Of a stretch of 64,000 nt of DNA, positions 26,760-35,485 are shown in pieces. Each line of letters begins with the position of its first letter. Within the stretch, counting starts at the first letter, position 1. The stretch is from positions 2,914,001 through 2,978,000 of the forward strand of contig NZ_CP179930.1 in the NCBI RefSeq assembly GCF_047495495.1, given 5' to 3'. The DNA is from Zymobacter sp047495495 (GTDB taxonomy: Bacteria > Pseudomonadota > Gammaproteobacteria > Pseudomonadales > Halomonadaceae). A program made the translations under genes and the position numbers. The notes under the pieces are model-generated. The model had not been told where the DNA came from. It saw only the letters and a program-made list of their open reading frames with translations, and searched no databases.

Positions 26760-27359
26760 TCATGCACGACTGCCCAACCGTGCGATCAGTGCATCCGCTG
26801 TCGTGACGCTTAGATCCGCCAGCGCCTGCGCTTCTTCGTCATCAGAGTGCATCAGGACCGTATAGGCTCCCGCTGCGCGCCCAGTCATCACGTCGATAAT
26901 GCTGTCACCGACCATAACCAGCGATGACGGAGCAACCTGCCACTGCGAAGCCAGACGGTTCAGACCATCGGGATCGGGCTTCGGCTCAGCATCGTCTCGC
27001 CCCAACAGCGTTTCATCAGGGAAGAAGTCGGAAAGTCCGGCACGCTCCAGCGTCAGGCGCGCCAGTGGCGCCATATTGCGGGTCAGCAGTCCCAGCGTGA
27101 CGCCCTGATCCAGCAGCTGCGATAGCAGGTCGTGGATGCCCTCTGCGGGCTGGGCCTGCTCGGCCAGTTCGTACTCGTACTGGCGCAGCCACTGGAAATG
27201 GCGCTCGGCTTCATCGCGAGGCAGGGCATTCAGGTAATCGAGAATATCGATTCCTGCCGGGACGCTCATCGTGCGCCGCATCAGGTCGAAATCGTGGATG
27301 GCCCGCGTCAGGGTGCCGTCCATGTCGAAGACCCAATGTCGAGCTGTCAGTCGGGACAT
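26760..27359 (-). CDS. HAD-superfamily hydrolase (phosphoglycolate phosphatase-like)
   Basis: The 199-residue protein has the HAD motifs in order. Motif I is FDMDGTLT with the nucleophile Asp near residue 12, motif II LLTRN, motif III Lys in DDAEPKPDP, and motif IV MVGDSIIDV. A helical cap lies between motifs I and II. This is subfamily IA, as in phosphoglycolate phosphatase or beta-phosphoglucomutase; the substrate cannot be fixed from sequence. It lies 36 bases downstream of the isocitrate-dehydrogenase-like gene and probably shares its transcript. Confidence 0.87.
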   Translation of the reverse strand: MSRLTARHWVFDMDGTLTRAIHDFDLMRRTMSVPAGIDILDYLNALPRDEAERHFQWLRQYEYELAEQAQPAEGIHDLLSQLLDQGVTLGLLTRNMAPLARLTLERAGLSDFFPDETLLGRDDAEPKPDPDGLNRLASQWQVAPSSLVMVGDSIIDVMTGRAAGAYTVLMHSDDEEAQALADLSVTTADALIARLGSRA

Positions 27360-27395
27360 CTGTCACTCCGAAGTCAGGAAAGAAAGCGGTGCCGC

Positions 27396-28400
27396 TCAGC
27401 AGCGACGCGCGACGGCCTCCGCGAAGGACATCGTGCTACCCTTGCCCCCCAGATCAGGGGTCAGATTATCGCGCGCTTCGAGCGTTTCACGGATCGCCCG
27501 ACGCAGCGTAGCGGCCTTATCGGTTTTGCCAAGGTGATCAAGCATCTGGGCGGCCCCCAGCATCAGCGCACACGGGTTGGCCTTGCCCTGCCCCGCGATG
27601 TCCGGCGCAGAGCCGTGCACGGCCTCAAAGATGGCCTCGCGCTGGCCAATGTTGGCCCCCGGTGCCATGCCCAGCCCACCGACCAGACCCGCACACAGAT
27701 CGGACAGGATATCGCCGAACAGGTTGGTGGTCACGATGACATCGAACTGCTCGGGCTTCATGACCAGCTGCATACAGGTGTTATCGACGATCAGCTCGTT
27801 GGTTTCGATCTCGGGATACTCAGCGGCCACCTGCCGTGCCGTCTCAAGGAACAGCCCTGAAGCCTGTTTGATGATGTTGGCCTTGTGCACGATAGTGACC
27901 TTACGACGCCCCGTACTCTTCGCCATGTCATAGGCATAGCGCGCAATGCGTTCGCTGCCCTTGCGGGTGACGCAGATATCGCCGTGGGCTTCTTCACCGT
28001 CGTCGGACAGCGTCTGCCCTTCGCTGCGATAGGCCCCTTCGGTATTCTCGCGCACCACGATCAGGTCCAGATCGCTATAGCGGGCCTGCGTATTGGGAAA
28101 GCTAATGGCCGGGCGCACATTGGCATAAAGATCGAAGTGACGGCGCAGCGCCACATTGATGGAAGAGAAACCACCGCCAATAGGCGTCATCAGCGGACTC
28201 TTAAGCGCCACGCGCAGCCGCGCGATCGTATCCAGCGTGGCCTGCGGCAGCAGCTCACCGGTCTTCTCATACGCGCTCATCCCTGCCTCGACGAACTCAT
28301 ACTCCAGATCGGCTTTCAGCACGTCCAGTACATGCAACGTAGCCTCCATGATTTCCGGGCCGATACCATCACCGCGAATAACTGCAATTCTATCTGTCAT
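27396..28400 (-). CDS. NAD-dependent isocitrate/isopropylmalate-type dehydrogenase
   Basis: The 334-residue protein belongs to the beta-decarboxylating dehydrogenases. It starts IAVIRGDGIGPEI and has the substrate region KSPLMTPIGGGFSSINVALR, then VRENTEGAY, VHKANI and the cofactor loop FEAVHGSAPDIAGQGKANP. The short length and the GGGFSSINVALRR stretch fit NAD-dependent isocitrate or homoisocitrate dehydrogenases better than LeuB or the NADP-type Icd. His-Gly-Ser-Ala-Pro-Asp in the cofactor loop favours NAD. The exact substrate is inferred. The HAD gene follows after 36 bases. About 280 bases of leader without an obvious gene lie between this gene and the MocR gene. Confidence 0.88.
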   Translation of the reverse strand: MTDRIAVIRGDGIGPEIMEATLHVLDVLKADLEYEFVEAGMSAYEKTGELLPQATLDTIARLRVALKSPLMTPIGGGFSSINVALRRHFDLYANVRPAISFPNTQARYSDLDLIVVRENTEGAYRSEGQTLSDDGEEAHGDICVTRKGSERIARYAYDMAKSTGRRKVTIVHKANIIKQASGLFLETARQVAAEYPEIETNELIVDNTCMQLVMKPEQFDVIVTTNLFGDILSDLCAGLVGGLGMAPGANIGQREAIFEAVHGSAPDIAGQGKANPCALMLGAAQMLDHLGKTDKAATLRRAIRETLEARDNLTPDLGGKGSTMSFAEAVARRC

Positions 28401-28682
28401 TGTTATTGAATCCTGTCATTCGTCCCGCACGCTGGGCACGGGGCAGTCGATCGTTGCGAAAGACACGGTCGCAAAGCACGGTGCCTTTCCTGCTGTCGTT
28501 ATTGCACTATTTGTTATTGCGCGAGGCCGTTCGCCCACCGCTTTCGTCCATGCGAAAGGATAGGCGGCCACAGCCATCACGTTGCGTCTTGCGACACTTC
28601 AGCCTAACCCTAATCTAGGCGGTGGAGAATCACACTTAAGCCCACCCACCGCTCCCCTTTATCTGCCTAACAGGCTGCAAAA

Positions 28683-30017
28683 TCAACGGAACCGCTCCAG
28701 CTCGATCGCCGCTTTCACCCTCGACAGCGCCTCGCGCAGAGTCTCGATCGAAACCGACCCCAGTGCCACACGTATCGCCTGAGGGACGCTCGACGTCGTA
28801 CAGAACGGCTCGGCCGTCGACACCGAAACATCATGCGCCATCAGCCCTTTCACAACCCGATCCGCTCGCGTTTCGTCAGATAGAGGCAACCACAGGAAGT
28901 AGGACGCCGGATGAGCAATGCACGGCATTGCCCCTAGCACCTCTCTGGCGACGGCCTGCCGCTGCCGCGCATCCTGTCGCTTGAGTGTTTCAAGCCGCGC
29001 CACCGTGCCCTCCTGAATCCACCCACAGACCAAGGCAGACATCAACGAAGGCGTGTTCCAAGCCGTCGCTCTTATCGCTCGTTCCAACGCGGGCTGGTAT
29101 TGAGCAGGACAGACGACGGCCCCCACGCGCAGTCCCGTCGCCACGTTCTTGGAAAACCCCATGACATAGACCGTTCGCTCAGGGGCATACACGGCAAGAG
29201 GAGGAGCAGGATCATCCACCAGAAAGACATAAGAACCATCTTCGATGATAAGCAGATCATGCTGTCGCGCGATGTCCGCGAGGGTCTGCCGCTGATCATG
29301 GCTGAGCACCCAGCCAAGCGGATTATGCAGAGTGGGGATGGCATACAGTGCCCGCACATGCCGTGTCGCACAGATGGTGCGCAACGCTTCCAAATCCGGG
29401 CCGTCCGCGCCATAGGGCAGTGCGATCAGTTCGAGATGGTAGAGGGCAGCCAGCGCCTTAAATCCCGGGTAGGTCAGCGTATCCACGACGACGACATCCC
29501 CGGCATTCAGTAGGCCCATTACTGTCACGGCAAGCCCGTGCTGGGCACCGTTCACGATCAACAGATGATCGGCAGAGGGTCTGAAAGGCCCGTTCGTCAG
29601 ATAAGACGCCATGATCTCCCGTTCGGACATCTTGCCGGCATGGGGTTGATAGCGCAGATAGGAGTCGATGTCTCCTGCCATCGCAAGCTGGCGCAGTGAT
29701 TCACGCAGCAGCTCGCCCTGTTCAGGCAGCGAGGGATAGTTGAAATTCAGATCCAGCATGTCCGTCGCGATGACGTGCTGGTCGATACCATGGCCTGCAG
29801 GCAGTGATATCTCCTTGACGAAGGTACCCCGCCCGACCTCTCCACTGACAAGGCCCATCTCTTCCAGCTCTGCATATACACGCGTCGCCGTGGCCAGCGA
29901 AACATGCTCCTGAGCCGATAGCTGGCGATGTGTTGGCAGCCGAGTGCCTGCCGCCAGAGCTCCCGATCGGATCTCATCGGCGTATCGGTCCACGATGGCT
30001 TTATATCGAGCTTTCAT
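28683..30017 (-). CDS. MocR-type transcriptional regulator (GntR wHTH plus PLP aminotransferase-like domain)
   Basis: MocR regulators join a GntR winged helix to a fold-type I aminotransferase domain that senses PLP-bound amines. The 444-residue protein has the wHTH with LPTHRQLSAQEHVSLATATR and YAELEEMGLVSGEVGRGTF. The PLP domain follows with NGAQHGLAVT, PTLHNPLGWVLS and the PLP-lysine region VMGFSKNVATGLRVG. ATG 30017 is used; the frame extends only to a TTG at 30035. It is divergent from the EamA transporter across about 94 bases and probably controls it. Its effector is unknown. Confidence 0.92.
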   Translation of the reverse strand: MKARYKAIVDRYADEIRSGALAAGTRLPTHRQLSAQEHVSLATATRVYAELEEMGLVSGEVGRGTFVKEISLPAGHGIDQHVIATDMLDLNFNYPSLPEQGELLRESLRQLAMAGDIDSYLRYQPHAGKMSEREIMASYLTNGPFRPSADHLLIVNGAQHGLAVTVMGLLNAGDVVVVDTLTYPGFKALAALYHLELIALPYGADGPDLEALRTICATRHVRALYAIPTLHNPLGWVLSHDQRQTLADIARQHDLLIIEDGSYVFLVDDPAPPLAVYAPERTVYVMGFSKNVATGLRVGAVVCPAQYQPALERAIRATAWNTPSLMSALVCGWIQEGTVARLETLKRQDARQRQAVAREVLGAMPCIAHPASYFLWLPLSDETRADRVVKGLMAHDVSVSTAEPFCTTSSVPQAIRVALGSVSIETLREALSRVKAAIELERFR

Positions 30018-30030
30018 GAAATGTATCCAT

Positions 30031-30048
30031 GACAATAATTTGATTGTC
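30031..30048. promoter_or_regulatory. Inverted repeat between MocR and EamA genes
   Basis: GACAAT at 30031-30036 and ATTGTC at 30043-30048 form a perfect 6-bp inverted repeat with a 6-base AT-rich spacer. It lies in the short divergent region just upstream of the MocR start. This is a reasonable candidate operator, though MocR proteins often bind direct repeats. Confidence 0.4.
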
Positions 30049-30111
30049 CTATGTCTTGAAGACTAGCATCGCAGTATCAAGCGATTCAAGCCATCACACT
30101 GCGAGGCAGGC

Positions 30112-31002
30112 ATGACAAATCCAATAGTGCATAAGGCTGAGCCGAGTTCACCGTCCGGGTGGATCAACGGACTGCTGGGGGTGATCATCTTCAGTGGCTC
30201 CCTACCGGCCACTCGAGTTGCCGTACTCGACATGAGTCCTTTCTTCCTGACGTTCCTGCGAGCCTCGATTGCCGGAGTGCTGGCCCTGATACTGATTCTT
30301 GGCTTCCGCCAAAAGCGCCCACAGCTTTCACAGGTCGTCCCACTGCTCATCGTTTCACTCGGCGTCATCATCGGATTCCCGCTGCTGACGGCCATGGCCC
30401 TGCAATACGTCAGTTCTGCTCATTCCATCGTCTTTCTTGGCCTGCTACCGCTGACGACGGCTATTTTCGGCGTACTGCGTGGTGGCGAACGTCCGCGAGC
30501 AGCCTTCTGGGCATTCTCTTTGCTAGGCAGCCTGCTGGTTGCCGGATTCGCCCTATCGCAGAGCGCTGCCATCTCTCCCATTGGCGATCTGCTGATGCTG
30601 GCATCAGTGATTGTCTGCGGTCTGGGCTATGCCGAAGGAGCAAAACTGACGCGATCTCTGGGCGGCTGGCAAGTCATCAGTTGGGCACTCATTATCTCGC
30701 TACCCGTCATGCTAGTCGCAACGCTGATTACGCTGCCGACCTCCTTCGACACCATCCGTACACCGGCCTGGCTAGCACTGGGTTATGTATCGCTCTTCAG
30801 CATGCTCATCGGATTCATATTCTGGTACAAGGGGCTCGCGATCGGAGGCATTGCCGCCGTCGGCCAGCTACAGCTGCTGCAGCCGTTCCTAGGACTGGGA
30901 CTCTCCGCTACGCTGCTTCACGAAACCGTCAGCCCCTTGATGATCGCCATAACAGTCGGCGTCATCTTCTGTGTCGTTGGATCACGCCGGTTTGCCCGCT
31001 GA
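30112..31002 (+). CDS. EamA/DMT-family transporter
   Basis: The 296-residue protein has about ten hydrophobic segments in two halves, the layout of two EamA domains of the drug/metabolite transporter superfamily, which commonly export amino acids or metabolites. Recognisable stretches are LRASIAGVLALILIL, YVSSAHSIVFLGLLPL, and the second-half GFIFWYKGLAIGGIAAVGQL. GAGGCAGG precedes the ATG. The gene is divergent from the MocR regulator and is followed after 59 bases by the DapA-like aldolase. Confidence 0.9.
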   Translation: MTNPIVHKAEPSSPSGWINGLLGVIIFSGSLPATRVAVLDMSPFFLTFLRASIAGVLALILILGFRQKRPQLSQVVPLLIVSLGVIIGFPLLTAMALQYVSSAHSIVFLGLLPLTTAIFGVLRGGERPRAAFWAFSLLGSLLVAGFALSQSAAISPIGDLLMLASVIVCGLGYAEGAKLTRSLGGWQVISWALIISLPVMLVATLITLPTSFDTIRTPAWLALGYVSLFSMLIGFIFWYKGLAIGGIAAVGQLQLLQPFLGLGLSATLLHETVSPLMIAITVGVIFCVVGSRRFAR

Positions 31003-31061
31003 CCGCAGCGTCACCACCGACACGAACACACCAATGCACCGAAGGGCGTGGAGGACATCAC

Positions 31062-31964
31062 ATGTTCAAAGGGTTGAGTGCTTTTCCGCTGACACCGCTG
31101 ATCGACGGCAGAGTCGATCAGGCATCATTCGTTTCACTGATTGAAAGGCTGGTAAAAGCTGGCGTGGATTCTATTGGCGCACTGGGTTCCACGGGCAGCT
31201 ACGCTTACCTGACCCGTGAACAGCGCCGTGATACGACGAGGCTAGCCATCAGCGTGTCAGGCGGCATCCCTGTCATGACAAGCATCGGCAGCCCATCTGC
31301 GGATGACGTGCTGCGACTGGCCGACGATGCCCAGCACGAAGGGGTCAGCGGCGTCCTGCTAGCCCCCGTTTCCTACCAGAAGCTGAGTGCCGATGAAGTG
31401 TTCTCGCTATATGAAGACGTCACGCGCACTATATCTGTACCACTCTGCGTCTACGACAACCCCGCAACGACCGGCTTCGAGTTTACGGACGAGCTGCTGA
31501 TCGCCCTGTCCCAACTTCCCCATGTCGGCTCCATCAAGCTGGGGACACTGGCTCAGGACAGGACCACTGCCGCCCGGCGGGTCGCGCGGCTAAAGGAGCA
31601 AGTCAAAGCAGGTGTCACCATCGGCATCAGTGGCGACGCGCAGTCTCTGCGAGGACTCCAAGCAGGTTGCGATGTCTGGTATTCGGTCTTAGCCGGACTG
31701 TTCCCACGTTATTTCCTCAGGCTGGCTCAGGCAGCCCAAGACGATGATAGGAACGAAATCGGTCGCCTTGACGCGCCTTTGGCACCACTATGGGAATTGT
31801 TCCAGCGTTACGGGAGCCTGCGCGTCACTGCAACCATGGCAGAGCTGCTGGGTGTCGTAGCGTCGCCGTGCCTGCCCCGACCGCTGAAGACACTGTCCGG
31901 ACAGGAGCGCTCGCAGCTGAAAGCACTGCTTGAGACCACGCTCCGCCCGCTGTTATACCCCTGA
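31062..31964 (+). CDS. Dihydrodipicolinate synthase-like class I aldolase (DapA/NanA superfamily)
   Basis: The 300-residue protein is a Schiff-base (beta/alpha)8 aldolase of the DapA/NanA superfamily. It has the GSTGSYAYLT variant of the GTTGE substrate loop, the Tyr of VYDNPATTG (YxNP motif) and the Schiff-base Lys in SIKLGT. The altered substrate loop suggests it is not the housekeeping DapA, so lysine biosynthesis is unlikely as the main role. ATG 31062 follows GGAGGACATCAC. A longer in-frame reading upstream overlaps the EamA gene and is not real. The gene lies behind the transporter and probably belongs to the MocR-controlled unit. Confidence 0.88.
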   Translation: MFKGLSAFPLTPLIDGRVDQASFVSLIERLVKAGVDSIGALGSTGSYAYLTREQRRDTTRLAISVSGGIPVMTSIGSPSADDVLRLADDAQHEGVSGVLLAPVSYQKLSADEVFSLYEDVTRTISVPLCVYDNPATTGFEFTDELLIALSQLPHVGSIKLGTLAQDRTTAARRVARLKEQVKAGVTIGISGDAQSLRGLQAGCDVWYSVLAGLFPRYFLRLAQAAQDDDRNEIGRLDAPLAPLWELFQRYGSLRVTATMAELLGVVASPCLPRPLKTLSGQERSQLKALLETTLRPLLYP

Positions 31965-32040
31965 CAGCGCGACAGTGATGAAGACGGCCATCGTTAGGCG
32001 CACGCGGGGAAAGGGTTCATCACCGAACAAGGAGAAGGCA

Positions 32041-33303
32041 TTGAGAGCCATCACGAAGTCAAACAAATTGAACCACGTGCTTTACGACATCCGTGGTCCG
32101 ATCATGGACAAAGCCAAGCAGCTGGAAGATGACGGTCACAAGATCATCAAACTCAACATTGGCAACCTAGCGGTCTTTGGCTTCGACGCCCCAGAGGAAG
32201 TGCAGCAGGACATGATCCGCAACCTTCCCCAATCGTCAGGTTACTCGGACAGCAAGGGCAATTTTTCAGCAAGGAAGGCTGTCGTCCACTACTCGCAGAC
32301 ACAGGGCATCGCCAATGTCACGATGGAGGACGTCTATCTGGGGAACGGTGCCTCCGAACTGATCGCGATGGCCACCAATGCCCTGCTCGACAATGGCGAT
32401 GAACTGCTCATTCCAGCTCCGGACTATCCGCTGTGGACCGCCGTCACCAGCCTGTCAGGGGGCGAGCCCGTGCACTACCGGTGCAACGAGGCCGAAGGGT
32501 GGATACCCGATCTGGACGATATCCGCAGCAAGATCACGCCCCGCACCAAAGGGATCGTCGTGATTAACCCCAACAATCCGACGGGGGCCATCTACCCTGA
32601 CAGCGTGCTGGAAGGGATCATCCAGATCGCACGCGAGTATGAGCTGGTCATTCTTGCTGACGAGGTCTACGACAAGATCCTGTATGAAGGTGCGAAGCAC
32701 ACAGCGCTCGCCAGCCTGTCCACCGACGTGCTCACCCTTACCTTCAACTCGCTGTCGAAAAGCTACCGCGCCTGCGGCTACCGCGCGGGCTGGCTGATCG
32801 TGTCAGGGAATAAGCAGGCGGCCAAGGACTACATCGAAGGTCTGAACATGCTCGCCAATATGAAGCTGTGTGCCAATGTGCCAGGGCAATGGGCGATCCA
32901 GACAGCGCTGGGCGGCACCCAGAGCATAGAAGAGCTGGTCAAGGAAGGAGGCAGGCTGCGCCGTCAGCGCGATCTGGCCTATGAACTGATCAATGCGATT
33001 CCCGGCGTGAGCTGCGTCAAGCCAGCCGCGGCGCTGTACATGTTCCCGCGCCTCGACCCAGAGGTATACCCCATCGCCGACGACCGACAGTTCTTCCTAG
33101 AGCTGTTGGAAGAGACGCATGTCATGCTCGTGCAGGGGACCGGCTTCAACTGGCCCGATCCGGATCACTTCCGCATCGTATTCTTGCCTTATGAATCCGA
33201 TCTGCGCGAAGCCATCGGACGCATCGCAGACTTTCTGGCCCGCTACCGTCAGCGGCATGCCCGCCTGAAAAGTTCGCAGCAGCAGACGTCAGACGACGCC
33301 TGA
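32041..33303 (+). CDS. alaA: AlaA-type pyridoxal-phosphate aminotransferase (probable glutamate-pyruvate aminotransferase)
   Basis: AlaA transfers the amino group of glutamate to pyruvate in alanine synthesis. The 420-residue protein is full length for fold-type I aminotransferases, with DIRGPIMDKAKQLE, INPNNPTGAIYP, LADEVYDKILYEG and the PLP-Lys region FNSLSKSYRACGYRAGW. I use a TTG start at 32041: AAGGAG lies 8 bases upstream, and the first residues (RAITKSNKLNHV) then align with the E. coli AlaA N terminus. Upstream in-frame ATGs overlap or abut the DapA-like gene and lack a ribosome site. It follows the DapA-like gene by 76 bases. Confidence 0.92.
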   Translation: MRAITKSNKLNHVLYDIRGPIMDKAKQLEDDGHKIIKLNIGNLAVFGFDAPEEVQQDMIRNLPQSSGYSDSKGNFSARKAVVHYSQTQGIANVTMEDVYLGNGASELIAMATNALLDNGDELLIPAPDYPLWTAVTSLSGGEPVHYRCNEAEGWIPDLDDIRSKITPRTKGIVVINPNNPTGAIYPDSVLEGIIQIAREYELVILADEVYDKILYEGAKHTALASLSTDVLTLTFNSLSKSYRACGYRAGWLIVSGNKQAAKDYIEGLNMLANMKLCANVPGQWAIQTALGGTQSIEELVKEGGRLRRQRDLAYELINAIPGVSCVKPAAALYMFPRLDPEVYPIADDRQFFLELLEETHVMLVQGTGFNWPDPDHFRIVFLPYESDLREAIGRIADFLARYRQRHARLKSSQQQTSDDA

Positions 33304-33384
33304 CCGTGCAGTGACATCATGGCGCCCGGTTCCCTAAACGAACGCTCTCGCACCGCAAGGTGGTGGGAATAGAAAATATGGGGG

Positions 33385-33861
33385 TCAGGGCGCCAATCGA
33401 CCCGCGCCGAGGTAGTGCGATTTCCAGTAGGCGACGTCCAGCGATGTCTTTTGCACCTTCCGCCCTTTTCCAGGTGCGTGAATCATGGTGTTGTTGCCCA
33501 CGTACAGCCCAACATGCCAAGCCTGACCCTTGCTGCCGAAGAACAGCAGATCGCCCGGCTGAGCAACACGCGCTTTGGGAAGGAAGTGGTACTGCTGGTT
33601 ACTGCTGCGCGGCAGCGAGACGCCTGCCTGACGATAGGCCAGAAGGGCAAGGCCGCTGCAATCAACGCCATCGTTGATCGACGTTCCCCCTAACTTGTAG
33701 GGCACCCCGACGCTGCGCTGGGCCGTAGCAATGACCTTCTGGCGTCGCCCATCGACTGGGCCATCGGTCACCTTGAGCGGTGCACGCGATGCCGTCGTTG
33801 CGCACCCTGCCATCAGCAGCAGCATGCTCATCATCACTATCCAACGCCCCAGTCCCGCCAT
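33385..33861 (-). CDS. NlpC/P60 lipoprotein peptidoglycan endopeptidase
   Basis: The 158-residue product has a signal peptide ending in a lipobox (LLLMAGC), so it is a lipid-anchored envelope enzyme. The NlpC/P60 domain shows the catalytic Cys in VDCSGLALLAYRQAG, the His in AWHVGLYVG and the third polar residue in MIHAPG. It resembles MepS/Spr-type DD- or LD-endopeptidases that cut peptidoglycan cross-links. The start at 33861 gives a proper signal peptide and has AGAGAGG upstream; longer in-frame starts (33894, 33993) do not. It is convergent with alaA. Confidence 0.9.
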   Translation of the reverse strand: MAGLGRWIVMMSMLLLMAGCATTASRAPLKVTDGPVDGRRQKVIATAQRSVGVPYKLGGTSINDGVDCSGLALLAYRQAGVSLPRSSNQQYHFLPKARVAQPGDLLFFGSKGQAWHVGLYVGNNTMIHAPGKGRKVQKTSLDVAYWKSHYLGAGRLAP

Positions 33862-34351
33862 TGCCTGCCTCTCTCTGCCGCTTATCTCGTTCATCCACGG
33901 TATTCCCAGTGTGAAAGCATAGCTCGTCAGGCCCGTCGCAGCGTGCCCTCCATGATAGAGACCCGCATCAACGACGATTGTCCCCTGACTCATTGATCGG
34001 CCAAAGTGCCCTGTTAGCGTATGTATAGCGCATAGCTGCCAGCGCCCGTTTCACACCCCGATAGGGCTGCTCTCTCCCGCGAATAAAAGCGTCCATAAAC
34101 AGCGGATTAGCCTTCAACATGAAGGCCCAGCGATCGGCCTATCTGCCCAGTCATGCCACCGATAAAAATAAGGAAAAAATATGAACACATGAAACTGAAG
34201 CGGATCTTAAGTGAACTCCCCCTACACAACCGAGTCTCAGCCTACAGTGGGACACCACTAGCAGATGAACACATCTTCCTGATGGCGCAATACGATAGCG
34301 ACCAGCAGGCGGGGTATCCTTTCGCATCAAAAGAAAGCAAGGAGCATCACT
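33862..34351. other. Gene-free region upstream of the exported helical protein
   Basis: About 490 bases without a convincing gene. It must hold the promoters of the divergent NlpC/P60 gene and the gene at 34352. A small open frame from 34153 overlaps the latter out of frame and has no recognisable features. Confidence 0.4.
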
Positions 34352-34720
34352 ATGTCTTCAGTTTCTCGTCGCATCGGCAGCACCCTGGCAATCATCAGCG
34401 CTCTGGGTTTCTCTTCCGTCGCTCTGGCAGCAGAACCGACCACTGCTGGCGCTACTGATACAGCTACTACGCTGCAGCAGAAAGCGAACCACACCAAAGA
34501 AGCCGCTCAGAAGAAAGCCGACAGCGCTAAAGAATCTGCAACCAAAACATCCCACGATGCACGCCGCAAAGTGCAGTCCAAAACCAACACAGGCAACAAA
34601 AGCGGTGTAGCGCAGAAAGCGCAGGACAAAGCGTCCGAAACCAAGCAGAAAGCAGGCGACACCATCCAAGAACAGAAACAGCAGGCCACTGACCGCATCA
34701 ACGAAGCGACTGGCGAATAA
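34352..34720 (+). CDS. Small exported Lys/Ala/Gln/Thr-rich helical protein, unknown function
   Basis: The 122-residue product has a signal peptide (LAIISALGFSSVALA-AEP), giving a periplasmic protein of about 95 residues. The mature part is almost only Ala, Lys, Thr, Gln, Glu, Ser and Asp, with repeats such as KKADSAKESATK and KAQDKASETKQKAGD. This is the look of a long amphipathic or LEA-like helix without Cys or Trp. Such proteins are often stress-related, but I do not recognise a family with a known role. AAGGAG lies 8 bases before the ATG. Codon bias resembles highly expressed genes. A strong terminator follows at once. Confidence 0.8.
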   Translation: MSSVSRRIGSTLAIISALGFSSVALAAEPTTAGATDTATTLQQKANHTKEAAQKKADSAKESATKTSHDARRKVQSKTNTGNKSGVAQKAQDKASETKQKAGDTIQEQKQQATDRINEATGE

Positions 34721-34736
34721 GCTTTACTGCTGACCC

Positions 34737-34772
34737 AAAAGGCCCCGTTCGATGATTCGAGCGGGGCCTTTT
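34737..34772. terminator. Bidirectional terminator
   Basis: A 16-bp near-perfect stem (AAAAGGCCCCG... paired with ...CGGGGCCTTTT) with a TGAT loop lies between the stop of the helical protein (+) and the stop of the convergent AT-rich gene pair (-). A-rich and T-rich flanks allow function both ways. Confidence 0.9.
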
Positions 34773-34777
34773 CATAT

Positions 34778-35485
34778 TTATTTAAACGAAGCGGTAACAG
34801 CACGGCACTGCTGACGCCGACGCTCAATCATCTGAGGAGATTGCTCCTCTTGGCGATAATGGGAGCTATCGTGATAAGGATCACTTCTATCCTCCTCTTC
34901 TCTATAAGAGTGCCACCACACCCAGCTGGTCTCTATATATATCGGCCAACGGAACCTTATATAGCGGTCAACACAAGGCTCGTTCATCTCATCATCGTCA
35001 CCAACAAGAGAGAAGTTAGTGCTAAAAATATCAAGATAAGGTAGCTCATGCTTATCGAACACACCGCTCAAATTAGAATAAGGTGAAGCCACTGTTATAT
35101 AGCGATAAGGATCCTCAAGTTCGACCTTAAAAATATAAGGGCCAGGTGTTATTGATAGCGCAGAACATATACCAATAATCAATATTGCCCAGCTTCCGTA
35201 GCATGCCAATAATTTTCGCTGAGCTCGCCACATGAAATGGAGGAACAGTAGGGAAGTAGCCAACGGAATAAACCACATCCAACTCAGAAAGATTGCAGCC
35301 GTACTATTTGTTCTGATTGTTCCGATGTAGAACGTATCGAATGAAGCAAAATGCTTCGATTGATCAAAGCTTAGTACACGTATCGTAGCATCTAAACAAA
35401 GCAATATGTTGATAAATAATAGTGTGTAAAATACAAAAAGGGTAAATCGATAAATATATCTATATATATTATTATTCATTACCAT
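34778..35485 (-). CDS. Unknown membrane protein of an AT-rich gene pair
   Basis: The 235-residue product has three to four hydrophobic segments: FTLFVFYTLLFINILLCL, AAIFLSWMWFIPLATSLLFL and LACYGSWAILIIGICSALS. A C-terminal hydrophilic domain follows, rich in Tyr, Trp and charged residues. I recognise no family. It overlaps the upstream gene by 7 bases and so is translationally coupled to it. Both are strongly AT-rich with codons such as ATA, TAT and AAT that the flanking core genes avoid, pointing to recent transfer. Confidence 0.7.
   Translation of the reverse strand: MVMNNNIYRYIYRFTLFVFYTLLFINILLCLDATIRVLSFDQSKHFASFDTFYIGTIRTNSTAAIFLSWMWFIPLATSLLFLHFMWRAQRKLLACYGSWAILIIGICSALSITPGPYIFKVELEDPYRYITVASPYSNLSGVFDKHELPYLDIFSTNFSLVGDDDEMNEPCVDRYIRFRWPIYIETSWVWWHSYREEEDRSDPYHDSSHYRQEEQSPQMIERRRQQCRAVTASFK

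Noticed and set aside
28089..28100. GTATTGGGAAAG similar to the mnmE 3' end
   Set aside because: It sits inside the conserved coding sequence of the dehydrogenase and shares only about 10 bases, so it is not a credible attachment-site copy.
30159..31061. In-frame upstream extension of the DapA-like gene
   Set aside because: It lies within the EamA gene in another frame. The real start at 31062 has a strong ribosome site and the family N terminus.
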